Source of the DNA: Sphingobium psychrophilum
GTDB taxonomy: Bacteria > Pseudomonadota > Alphaproteobacteria > Sphingomonadales > Sphingomonadaceae
DNA length: 64,000 bases
NCBI RefSeq assembly: GCF_012927105.1
Contig: NZ_JABBFV010000020.1
Location: 16,186-80,185 of the forward strand
Direction of reading: 5' to 3'
Made by a program: the position numbers and the translations under genes. Shown here piece after piece: positions 1-6,643 of the stretch (the first letter of the stretch is position 1; each line of letters opens with the position of its first letter). A model generated the notes under the pieces. That model saw nothing but the letters and a program-made list of their open reading frames with translations. It had not been told where the DNA came from and did not search any database.

Positions 1-2
1 GC

Positions 3-167
3 GAACTGCTGGAATTTACCAGGCGGTCTGTAGACCAGATTGCCTGGGCAGTCGGCTATGAGGATGCAACCGCCTTTCGCCGCGTGTTCCATCGCATATT
101 GGGCTTGGCACCTGGCGAATATCGCAGCCGCTTCTCAAGCGGATCAGACGTTCAGATAGCGGCATGA
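3..167 (+). CDS. AraC-family transcriptional regulator, C-terminal fragment (5' end outside window)
   Basis: Only the last 54 codons are present; the reading frame is open to the window edge. The peptide has the second helix-turn-helix of AraC/XylS regulators: a 'VDQIAWAVGYEDATAFRRVF' stretch followed by the typical 'G-x-x-P-x-x-Y-R-x-R-F' ending. This half of the family binds promoter DNA; the missing N-terminal part would hold the sensor or dimer domain (often GlxA/DJ-1-like in proteins with this ending), so the ligand and targets cannot be inferred. The downstream gene rlmJ is on the opposite strand and convergent. Confidence 0.85.
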   Translation, partial: ELLEFTRRSVDQIAWAVGYEDATAFRRVFHRILGLAPGEYRSRFSSGSDVQIAA

Positions 168-308
168 CTTCTGGACATAGCAAATCCGACAAAGGGCCGA
201 TTAACGAATGAGACGATCAGGACGTTGAAAAACAGTCTCGTCCCAACCTATGTTCAGAAGCCCGGCGCATTGTCGGACTGGCTCGGAAAAGCTCGAGAGG
301 GCTGGCCA

Positions 309-1136
309 CTAGCCCAACCAATCAGTCGTGATCTCGCCCCTATGCCCTTTCGGCGCCAGCGCGGCGCGCAGGGCTTCCAGCAGAGGCGGCAGCGCCTGCG
401 TGAAGGCGTAGGGCGGATTGACGATATAAAGGCCCGCGCCGTTGTATAAGCCGGGCTGGTCGCCATCGTATAACCAATGCTCCACCCGCAGCAATTTCGG
501 AATGCCGAGTTTGCGTAACTGCTCCCTCCACCGCCAATGCGTGGCGCGGTCTTTCAGCGGATACCAGATCACCGTCACGCCATGCGCCCATTTGCGGTGT
601 GCGGCGGCAAGTGTGGCTGTGATGCGTTCGCGTTCGTCTGCCTGCTCATAAGGCGGATCGACCAGCACCACGCCGCGCGCGGTGCGGGGTGGCACCATCG
701 CCAGCCAAAGCTCGTAAGCGTCGCGCTCATGTACGGCAGCGGTCGTGCCGCGCATCATGCCGCGCAGGGTATAGACATCCTCGGGATGTTTTTCGTTCAG
801 GATCAGGAAATCCTGCGGCCGAAGAAGCTGCGCCAGAATTCGCGGCGAGCCCGGGTAGAAATGTGCCTCGGTCCCGACATTTACCGCTTGTAGGACGGCG
901 CGGTAGTCGTTCAGCAAGGCGTTCGAGTCGACAAAAGCCCGCTGCACGCCCTGCGTGGACTCGCCGGTGCGTTGGGCATCCTCCCCGTCAAGGTCGTAAA
1001 GCCCGCAGCCGGCATGGGTGTCGATCAGGGTCAGCGCGCTCTGTTTTTGCTGCAAGGCCCGCACGAGGGCGATCAGCAGGCTGTGCTTGACGACATCGGC
1101 GCTGTTGCCGGCATGGAAGGAATGGCGATAATTCAT
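309..1136 (-). CDS. rlmJ: 23S rRNA (adenine(2030)-N6)-methyltransferase RlmJ
   Basis: 275 residues, close to the family's usual 280. The N-terminus MNYRHSFHAGNSADVVKH is diagnostic of RlmJ and fixes the start at 1136; an upstream in-frame ATG at 1253 would add 39 unlike residues. The SAM-binding segment is around residues 38-49 (DTHAGCGLYDL) and the catalytic DPPY motif is at 160-163. The enzyme methylates N6 of A2030 in 23S rRNA before 50S assembly. It is normally a chromosomal housekeeping gene, which suggests that this end of the window is chromosomal. It stands alone, convergent with the AraC fragment. Confidence 0.95.
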   Translation of the reverse strand: MNYRHSFHAGNSADVVKHSLLIALVRALQQKQSALTLIDTHAGCGLYDLDGEDAQRTGESTQGVQRAFVDSNALLNDYRAVLQAVNVGTEAHFYPGSPRILAQLLRPQDFLILNEKHPEDVYTLRGMMRGTTAAVHERDAYELWLAMVPPRTARGVVLVDPPYEQADERERITATLAAAHRKWAHGVTVIWYPLKDRATHWRWREQLRKLGIPKLLRVEHWLYDGDQPGLYNGAGLYIVNPPYAFTQALPPLLEALRAALAPKGHRGEITTDWLG

Positions 1137-1497
1137 TGCGACCCGAATGCTTGACGATCTACATTTATATTTGAGGCTGGGCACGGTTGCCGAGCGCGAA
1201 GCGATTGAAGAAACCAATCCGGCGCTAGTATGAAGTCGTGTGGAAACCTTCAATACACTTCTGCACGACGCCTCAAGTCCGCGTTAGCGATCGCTACCAG
1301 AGGCGAAGACGCAGGGCTCCGCGCGCATGGAAATGTTCGAACAACATAACGGACTTGCGCCCGCTCAATGTAGGATGACCTGGATTAGTTGACTGCTGCC
1401 GGACAGGAGCAAGCTCGGCCATAGACCCGGCGAAGTCGGACATGACAAAGCCGCTGGCTGGATGCATCGATACAGTCACACTATGTGTGGAGGTGTG
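1137..1497. other. Intergenic stretch, nothing recognised
   Basis: 361 bases between the 5' end of rlmJ and the 3' end of the S1/P1 nuclease gene. Short open frames exist on both strands but none has a ribosome-binding site plus protein-like composition. It must hold the rlmJ promoter; no clear sigma-70 boxes, hairpin or repeat was found. Confidence 0.5.
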
Positions 1498-2304
1498 TCA
1501 TTTAGTTTGCTTGGCCGGAACGGTGCCGGTTCCGGGGTCGAACACCCAATTGAGGTAGACCGCGATCCTTATGCCTCCGCGCTTCAGTCGATCGTCCATC
1601 TCCGATCGATGTTTGTAGGCATAGTCCCAGGATATGCTGGCGTCGGCGGGGTAGATCGTCTTGCGTAGCGCGATGCTCTCACCAACCCAGACCGAAGGCG
1701 CAGGATCGCTCCAGTCGATCACCTGCTCGGGCGAGATCAAGCGCGACAGCCAATGCGCATATTCGGAATAGGATAAGGCGCGTTGCTCGATCATCGCTGA
1801 GTCCCACACCGAATGAAGGTTGGTCGCGCGCCCGAACCAGTTCACTTTGACATCATTGCCGCCCCGGTCATCCCCACCGCCCGCGTGTAATGGCTGATGC
1901 AGATCGCCGATGATGTGCACAATGAAGCGGAGGGCCAGCCGCTTGTCCTCGATCGACGATTTGGGATTGCGCAACGTCGCCGTAAAACCATCCAGCGCGC
2001 TCATGGCATCGCCCTCTGGCGGCGCGTCCTTGCTTTGATAGCTGTCCCCTTGCCTCACCGTCACATAGTGCCACGGGCCAGCCTTCTTCTGCCAATATTC
2101 GGCAGGGTCGGACTTCATGTCATCGGGCCAGGTCGCCGCCTCGGCAAGATCCTCGGCACCAAGCAGAAGCCGGACATGGGCACGTGCAACACCGCTCAGA
2201 TTTTCATCGGCAATGGCACCTGTTATGCGATGCCCGACAGGGCCCCACGCCTGTGCGGGTGTGCATAGAAGGAATGGGATGGCGAGAAGGGAGAATATGC
2301 GCAT
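1498..2304 (-). CDS. Secreted S1/P1-type zinc nuclease
   Basis: 268 residues beginning MRIFSLLAIPFLLCTPAQA, a signal peptide cleaved before Trp20. In this family the mature N-terminal Trp is itself a zinc ligand, and here the mature chain begins WGPVGHR. The second metal cluster is visible as HIIGDLHQPLHAGGGDDRGG with the following ND pair. The enzyme is expected in the periplasm or outside, cutting single-stranded DNA/RNA and releasing 5'-nucleotides. An in-frame extension to 2586 was rejected because it would bury the signal peptide behind 94 non-conserved residues and overlap the upstream gene. Confidence 0.92.
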   Translation of the reverse strand: MRIFSLLAIPFLLCTPAQAWGPVGHRITGAIADENLSGVARAHVRLLLGAEDLAEAATWPDDMKSDPAEYWQKKAGPWHYVTVRQGDSYQSKDAPPEGDAMSALDGFTATLRNPKSSIEDKRLALRFIVHIIGDLHQPLHAGGGDDRGGNDVKVNWFGRATNLHSVWDSAMIEQRALSYSEYAHWLSRLISPEQVIDWSDPAPSVWVGESIALRKTIYPADASISWDYAYKHRSEMDDRLKRGGIRIAVYLNWVFDPGTGTVPAKQTK

Positions 2305-2381
2305 GGCTATTCCTTGGCGATATTTCCTCTTCAGGGAAAGACGGATTGCTGCGGATGACATTTCGCTCCCCGCGGGCGAAC

Positions 2382-2714
2382 TTAAATCGTCCTGTCGGTC
2401 TTGTCGGCCAGCATCAGCCGTTCGCCCTGCTTCTCTACTATGGCGGCGATCGGCCCTGACATCAGGCTGAGCATGCCAGGAAGATGGAGCGTTACCCGCA
2501 GCCGATTGTCTTCTGCATCGACGGTGCAAGGCACTTCGACACCCATGGTCGCGACCGTCAATGCAAGACGCTCGGCGCTGAGCCACGAATGGGTCACAGT
2601 GGCGGCACCGCCCGGGATGTGCGAGGCCAGCTTGCCAACGCCCCTCTCCATGCGCCGTTTGGCCTCATCGCGGCCAAGAGTGTGGGGAATATCGATCACA
2701 GTGGGAGTTGCCAT
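2382..2714 (-). CDS. Polyhydroxyalkanoic acid system (PHA_gran_rgn) family protein
   Basis: 110 residues starting MATPTVIDIPHTLGRDEAKRR. The opening, in which 'I-x-I-P-H-x-L-G-x-x-E-A-x-R-R' leads into a beta-rich domain with 'HLPGMLSLMSGPI', matches the PHA_gran_rgn family, small cytosolic proteins related to polyhydroxyalkanoate granule regulation. The evidence is family resemblance only; no PHA synthase or phasin is nearby, so the role in this genome is open. It lies between and co-directional with umuC and the S1/P1 nuclease. The upstream ATG at 2774 was not chosen because the conserved start is at 2714. Confidence 0.75.
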   Translation of the reverse strand: MATPTVIDIPHTLGRDEAKRRMERGVGKLASHIPGGAATVTHSWLSAERLALTVATMGVEVPCTVDAEDNRLRVTLHLPGMLSLMSGPIAAIVEKQGERLMLADKTDRTI

Positions 2715-2837
2715 GGTCCATGGACGCTTGGAACAAGGCTGTGGTTCCGGCTCTGTCGCGTGGGCCAATATCATGACGCCGGGGCTGGGGCTGGTGCTTG
2801 ACCGGGAAAAGGAGGGATCCCCAGCAGCAAACCTCGC

Positions 2838-4109
2838 TCATCTCGCCTTTACGGCGGGCACCTCGGCAATGCGGGTGGTGTAGTTGGGCGACTTGCTGTC
2901 CGATCTGGCCGCCCATTCGCGCTTGAACCCCTGACTGGCTGGAACGGCCGCGAATGTCCCGAAACGCATATTGACCTGATCCATGGCGACCATCAACCGA
3001 TCACGCCGTCCGCTATCGTCCTCGAAGAGCGTTCGCGGTCGTCTATCAGCGTCGATGAGGTCTTCCAGCATGACGCCCGCCTTGGTGATGCCATAGCCCT
3101 CTCGCCAAGCGCTCTCTATGCCGCGCCGGGCGTAGGCAAGAAGCATGAGGCCATCGTTGGTCATGGGCTGCATGCTGAGCGTCCGCGTCGCAGAATATTG
3201 CGGCTGGTCCTGCTTATGCCGATTGGTATGGAAAAATACCGTCAGGCGTCCTGCTACTAGGCCGTGCTGCCGCAGCTTTTCTCCCGCCCGCATCGCATAT
3301 TGGGCAACGGCGCCCATCAGCATGTCCATATCGGTGACAGGCGTACCAAAGGATCGGGTGACAGCCATGCCCTTGCGCTGAGGCTCAACGGTTTCGATGG
3401 CGCACGCCGGAACACCGCGCAATTCAGCGACCAGCCGTTCCAGCACGACACCGCCGATGGCGCGGGCCTGCTTGAGGGCCATGTCGCGCAACTGCCCGGC
3501 AGTGCAGATATCCAGGCCTGCAAGTTTGGCCGCCGTCGCCCTGCCGACGCCCCATACATCGTCCACGTCGAACTGGTCGAGCACCCAACGGCATAAGTCT
3601 TCGTCGCGCAGATCGGCGACGCCATCAAATGTCGGGTTTTTCTTCGCCGCCGCATTCGCCAGCTTTGCGAGCGTCTTGGTCGAAGCGATGCCCACACAGG
3701 TGGGTATGGTGGTCCACTGCCGGACCTGCGCGCACATGGCACGGCTATGCGCGGCGAGATCCAGATGCTCGAAGCCTGCAAAATCGACAAAGGTCTCGTC
3801 GATCGAGTAAATCTCGAAATCCCTTGCAAATGGTTCGATCGCCGCGACGACCCGCCGCTGCATATCGCCATAGAGGGCATAGTTGGACGACAGGACGCGA
3901 ATGCCATGCTGCCTGATCTTGTCGCGGATGAGATGGACAGGATCTCCCATTTTGACGCCCAGAGCCTTGGCTTCACCCGAACGGGCAATCGCACAGCCGT
4001 CATTGTTGGAGAGGATAATGACCGGGACACCAACTAGGCTGGCATCGAACGCTCTCTCGCAGGACACATAATAATTGTTGCAGTCAATCAGGGCGACCGG
4101 CGCGCTCAT
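2838..4109 (-). CDS. umuC: Error-prone Y-family DNA polymerase V subunit UmuC
   Basis: 423 residues, full length. The polymerase palm carries Asp9 in 'LIDCNNYYVSCE' and the SIDE motif at 102-105 (YSIDETFVDF), the metal-binding catalytic residues of Y-family polymerases. Fingers/thumb and the C-terminal UmuC-specific domain follow. The start overlaps the umuD stop as ATGA (4106-4109), so the two are translationally coupled. Expression should be SOS controlled from the box at 4581-4595. Oddity: where E. coli UmuC carries its sliding-clamp motif QLNLF, this protein reads PRTLF (bases 3024-3038), so the key Gln is lost. Confidence 0.95.
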   Translation of the reverse strand: MSAPVALIDCNNYYVSCERAFDASLVGVPVIILSNNDGCAIARSGEAKALGVKMGDPVHLIRDKIRQHGIRVLSSNYALYGDMQRRVVAAIEPFARDFEIYSIDETFVDFAGFEHLDLAAHSRAMCAQVRQWTTIPTCVGIASTKTLAKLANAAAKKNPTFDGVADLRDEDLCRWVLDQFDVDDVWGVGRATAAKLAGLDICTAGQLRDMALKQARAIGGVVLERLVAELRGVPACAIETVEPQRKGMAVTRSFGTPVTDMDMLMGAVAQYAMRAGEKLRQHGLVAGRLTVFFHTNRHKQDQPQYSATRTLSMQPMTNDGLMLLAYARRGIESAWREGYGITKAGVMLEDLIDADRRPRTLFEDDSGRRDRLMVAMDQVNMRFGTFAAVPASQGFKREWAARSDSKSPNYTTRIAEVPAVKAR

Positions 4110-4531
4110 CCGTATTTGCGGGCCAGTCCGACGACCACGCCCCATATCTCGACATATTCATCCACGATGATGTCAGGAAAGCCATCGGCTTCCGGAACAA
4201 GCCAGAAGCGCCCGTCGCGACGCTTCAGCCGCTTCAACGTGCGATCGCCATGGACCATAGCGACAACGATATGGCCTGAAATGGGCTTTTTTGCCCTGCT
4301 GACGATGATCAGATCGCCATCGGTAATCCCGGCCCCGGTCATGGAATAGCCATCGACGCGCATGATGTAGCTTGCAGCCGGATGCTCCACCAGCCAGTCG
4401 GCCAGATTGATCGGTTCCTCCATGTCGTCCTGCGCGGGCGAAGGAAAGCCTGCCGGAAGGCTGACCAGCAGCAGCGGCAGATCGGGCATGGCAAGGCAAA
4501 TGGGTATGGGTTCAAACATCAAATAGGCCAC
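4106..4531 (-). CDS. umuD: UmuD-like SOS mutagenesis protein (LexA/signal-peptidase fold autoprotease)
   Basis: 141 residues. The self-cleavage site is probably in 'SLPAGFPSPAQDD' near residues 24-36. The Ser-Lys dyad is Ser63 ('VDGYSMTG') and Lys100 ('GDRTLKRL'), spaced as in E. coli UmuD (Ser60/Lys97). After RecA-stimulated cleavage UmuD' would join UmuC as DNA polymerase V for translesion synthesis. It is the first gene of the umuD-umuC operon, and the stop overlaps the umuC start. A perfect alphaproteobacterial LexA box lies 50-64 bases upstream. The exact start is uncertain; Met5 and Met15 are alternatives. Confidence 0.93.
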   Translation of the reverse strand: MAYLMFEPIPICLAMPDLPLLLVSLPAGFPSPAQDDMEEPINLADWLVEHPAASYIMRVDGYSMTGAGITDGDLIIVSRAKKPISGHIVVAMVHGDRTLKRLKRRDGRFWLVPEADGFPDIIVDEYVEIWGVVVGLARKYG

Positions 4532-4580
4532 GAATCAGATACCCGATCCGGCATAGCCTGATTGTCCGAAACGGTCATTT

Positions 4581-4595
4581 GTTCTTTTTATGTTC
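4581..4595 (-). promoter_or_regulatory. LexA (SOS) box upstream of umuDC
   Basis: GTTC at 4581-4584 and GTTC at 4592-4595, separated by exactly 7 bases (TTTTTAT), a perfect GTTC-N7-GTTC direct repeat. This is the known LexA operator of Alphaproteobacteria, unlike the E. coli palindrome. It sits 50-64 bases before the umuD start, a suitable place for repression. Confidence 0.88.
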
Positions 4596-5185
4596 TACCC
4601 TTGAACGGTCATCCGCGCGGCAGGATATGCCCTCGCCATCGCACAGGCACGGTCATAATCCGTCGATAGCCATGCCTGATAGTCGGCCGGTTCAACTATG
4701 ACCGGCATCGCTTTGGGATGCAGCGGCGCGACCAGCGCATTGGGTTGGCAGGTCAGAAACGCATAGACCGGACCATGGTCGCTCTGCCGCCATATGCCAG
4801 CGAACGCCGCGATCGGCTGGTCGATCACGTTGAACCACCACTCATCGCGTCCTTCCCCGATCCTGGGTTCTGCGAATGTCGAAAAGGGTACGAGGCAACG
4901 CTGCGGAGGATTGGCCAGCATTGACTTCCAGAATGGGCTGCTGAGATTCCGCACATTGGTGACGCGCTTTTCCAGCAACTTTCCGCTCTTGCCTTTGACG
5001 TGGGCTGGCACGCCCCACGACATGACATCGCTTCGGATCACACCATCATCGTTGCGGACGATCATGCCAGGCTTTTTGGGCCAGACGTCGGTGGCGAACG
5101 CGGCGTTGGGTTGCCGAATATCGAACCCTGCATAGTCCCGCCAACTGGGAATCTTGTCGGGGTCGGTTCGATAATGATTGCACAT
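4595..5185 (-). CDS. SOS response-associated peptidase (SRAP; HMCES/YedK family)
   Basis: 196 residues starting MCNHY. Cys2 becomes the N-terminal catalytic residue after Met removal and in this family forms a thiazolidine DNA-protein crosslink with abasic sites in single-stranded DNA. Other visible landmarks are 'VTNVRNL' around 75-81 (the conserved Asn), 'STFAEP' around 102-107 (active-site Glu) and 'HPKAMPVI' near the C-terminus (active-site His). It protects abasic sites at forks, acting in the cytosol. The gene is divergent from the DUF6771 gene with an SOS box between them, and its stop codon meets the umuD LexA box. Confidence 0.95.
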   Translation of the reverse strand: MCNHYRTDPDKIPSWRDYAGFDIRQPNAAFATDVWPKKPGMIVRNDDGVIRSDVMSWGVPAHVKGKSGKLLEKRVTNVRNLSSPFWKSMLANPPQRCLVPFSTFAEPRIGEGRDEWWFNVIDQPIAAFAGIWRQSDHGPVYAFLTCQPNALVAPLHPKAMPVIVEPADYQAWLSTDYDRACAMARAYPAARMTVQG

Positions 5186-5231
5186 TCGGGGAGCCTAGCG
5201 ATCGCCAATTTGATCGCAAGCCTCTTGCATC

Positions 5232-5246
5232 GTTCCTGATATGTTC
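5232..5246. promoter_or_regulatory. LexA (SOS) box between SRAP and DUF6771 genes
   Basis: GTTC at 5232-5235 and GTTC at 5243-5246 with a 7-base spacer (CTGATAT), the second perfect GTTC-N7-GTTC box within 700 bases. It lies 47-61 bases before the SRAP start (minus strand) and 16-30 bases before the DUF6771 start (plus strand), so it can control both directions. It overlaps the ATG at 5241, which argues against that codon as a start. Confidence 0.87.
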
Positions 5247-5261
5247 TTTACGATCGCAACC

Positions 5262-5453
5262 ATGATCCACCCTGATTCTCTTTGGCTCGCCCAGAGCCTG
5301 CTTCACGCCCCGGCCTGGGCACGCGTCGCCCTCACCGCACCCAACGAGCGCTTGCGCGAGAAGGCTGCGGTGGAATTGGCGCAAAGCGTCATTGCAGCTA
5401 TAGAGCATCCCCCGAATATTCCTGACATCCGCCAGATGACGCTGCCCCTGTGA
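5262..5453 (+). CDS. DUF6771-type small protein, probable SOS-regulated
   Basis: 63 residues; the start at 5262 is preferred over 5241 because the latter lies in the LexA box. The helical core 'SLLHAPAWARVALTAPNERLREKAA' followed by 'LAQSVIAAIE' resembles the DUF6771 family of sphingomonads. No enzymatic motif is present. The C-terminus ends QMTLPL (residues 58-63), which fits the sliding-clamp hexapeptide pattern Q-x-x-L-x-L and closely resembles the QLSLPL of Hda. A role as a clamp-binding SOS peptide is an inference from this motif and from the promoter. Confidence 0.7.
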   Translation: MIHPDSLWLAQSLLHAPAWARVALTAPNERLREKAAVELAQSVIAAIEHPPNIPDIRQMTLPL

Positions 5454-5603
5454 CGCAAAGCCTGCGGCACATCCGCGTGATGCACAGGGTCAGCCATGCT
5501 GAATAGTCTGCCGATTTCCTGATCTTGAGCAATAGACCGCATAGCGGCTGTGCAATCCGGCACCGCCACGCTAGCGTCTCGGTTTGAGCGATCGGGAATA
5601 GAT

Positions 5604-5789
5604 ATGAACGGATTTGTACGTTTGGAAACGGTGGACGGCGATTTTGTCGTCGTCAATGTCGATCGGGTCAGTTTCGTTCGGCGCTACCGCGGTGAAAACG
5701 GCACTAGCGCGATCAATTTCGAGAAGGGAAATTATCTCGTCGTCAAAGGCAGCCTCGACAGCGTCATGACCATCCTGGCCGACGGCTGA
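5604..5789 (+). CDS. Small hypothetical protein
   Basis: 61 residues starting MNGFVRLETVDGDFVVVNVD. It is predicted to be an all-beta domain (alternating hydrophobics through 'FVVVNVDRVSFVRRY' and 'NYLVVKGSLDSVMTILADG'). The pattern is reminiscent of small flagellar FlbD-like or SH3-like proteins, but identity is not established. Start 5604 was chosen over 5550 because homology-like composition begins there. It is co-directional with the downstream SNase-like gene, only 10 bases away. Confidence 0.6.
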   Translation: MNGFVRLETVDGDFVVVNVDRVSFVRRYRGENGTSAINFEKGNYLVVKGSLDSVMTILADG

Positions 5790-5799
5790 AACGACGCTC

Positions 5800-6222
5800 A
5801 TGCTTGCCGCCCTATCAGCAGTCGTTCTGGCATCCGGGCAGGCCTTTGCTTGTACGCCGACCCATGTCTGGGACGGGGACGGCCCAATCTGGTGTGCGGA
5901 AGGTCCAAAGATACGGTTGGCCGGTATCGCCGCACGCGAGATGGACGGCACATGCAAACAGGGGCACCCCTGTCCCAAGGCATCGGCTATTGCAGCACGG
6001 GACCGGCTGGTGCGCCTGCTGGGCGGCGCGAAAGGCAAGGCGCGGACCGGCCATATTCTTGTATCGGCGTCGGCCATGCGCTGCGTGTCGAATGGATCGG
6101 CGCGGGGCGGTCGCACGGCGGCATGGTGTACGCTGCCAGGCACGGGCGACATAAGCTGCGCCATGATCAGGTCCGGCACTGTCCTGCGATGGGATCGTTA
6201 TGCACGCGGGCAGTGCCGCTGA
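5800..6222 (+). CDS. Secreted thermonuclease (SNase-like) family protein
   Basis: 140 residues. An N-terminal signal peptide (about residues 1-17, MLAALSAVVLASGQAFA) precedes a Cys-containing domain: 'HVWDGDGPIWC', 'KIRLAGIAAREMDGTC'. The VxDGD and IRLxGIxAxE elements match staphylococcal-nuclease-like proteins, with Asp and Glu metal and catalytic positions present. Several cysteines suggest disulfides in the periplasm. The second half is shorter than in true SNases, so nuclease activity is likely but unproved. Its TGA overlaps the next ATG by one base (TGATG at 6220-6224), indicating coupled translation. Confidence 0.8.
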   Translation: MLAALSAVVLASGQAFACTPTHVWDGDGPIWCAEGPKIRLAGIAAREMDGTCKQGHPCPKASAIAARDRLVRLLGGAKGKARTGHILVSASAMRCVSNGSARGGRTAAWCTLPGTGDISCAMIRSGTVLRWDRYARGQCR

Positions 6223-6422
6223 TGCCGAGAGGAACGCGCCATGAACTGACCGGCCTTCTTCTGGAAGGCGACTTCTATCCGGTGCTGCGTGTAGCCGATG
6301 GAGGCGAGTGGCGACTGGAGATCACCAAGGCCTGGCGACCTCTGTTGGGCAAGCGCGTTGCCATCATCGGCGTGCGCGATGGTTTTGATCTGATTGCGGT
6401 CGAACGGATCACCCTGGCATGA
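6222..6422 (+). CDS. DUF5818-like small protein
   Basis: 66 residues: MPRGTRHELTGLLLEGDFYP and onward. A short all-beta protein with 'GEWRLEITKAWRPLLGKRVAIIGVRDGFDLIAVERI', resembling DUF5818 proteins found beside SNase-like genes in sphingomonads. Function unknown. The start is fixed by overlap with the stop of the preceding gene, and its own stop overlaps the next ATG (ATGA, 6419-6422), so three genes form one translationally coupled unit. Confidence 0.72.
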   Translation: MPRGTRHELTGLLLEGDFYPVLRVADGGEWRLEITKAWRPLLGKRVAIIGVRDGFDLIAVERITLA

Positions 6423-6547
6423 CGCACGACCAGCTTTTGTGGGGGGCGGTGTCCATGCTGATGAAGCAGCATGGTGAGCGCGCACCGCGCAAAGTGGCCG
6501 AACGGATAGGTACTCTTGCGGTTGAGGGTAAGGGGACTGCATCGTAA
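6419..6547 (+). CDS. Very small protein resembling the N-terminus of DUF6961
   Basis: 42 codons: MTHDQLLWGAVSMLMKQHGE then 'RAPRKVAERIGTLAVEGKGTAS' and TAA. The opening M-T-x-D-x-x-L-W followed by a helix with 'xxHGxxAPxxxAxRIGxLAxxG' resembles DUF6961-type proteins, which usually run about 20 residues longer. The short form may be a truncation. Start coupling to the DUF5818-like gene (ATGA overlap) supports translation. It is convergent with the S9 peptidase gene. Confidence 0.5.
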   Translation: MTHDQLLWGAVSMLMKQHGERAPRKVAERIGTLAVEGKGTAS

Positions 6548-6643
6548 CGAGCGCCGGGCCGCAAGGAGGCTGCTGCGCCGTGTCCAAGCCAAGCAAGACG
6601 CTTTTCTGCTTGGCGGCGGCAGCGCAAAATTGTCACTGGCTGA

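Noticed and set aside
5241..5261. Earlier ATG for the DUF6771 gene
   Set aside because: It falls inside the second SOS box, so 5262 is more likely the start.
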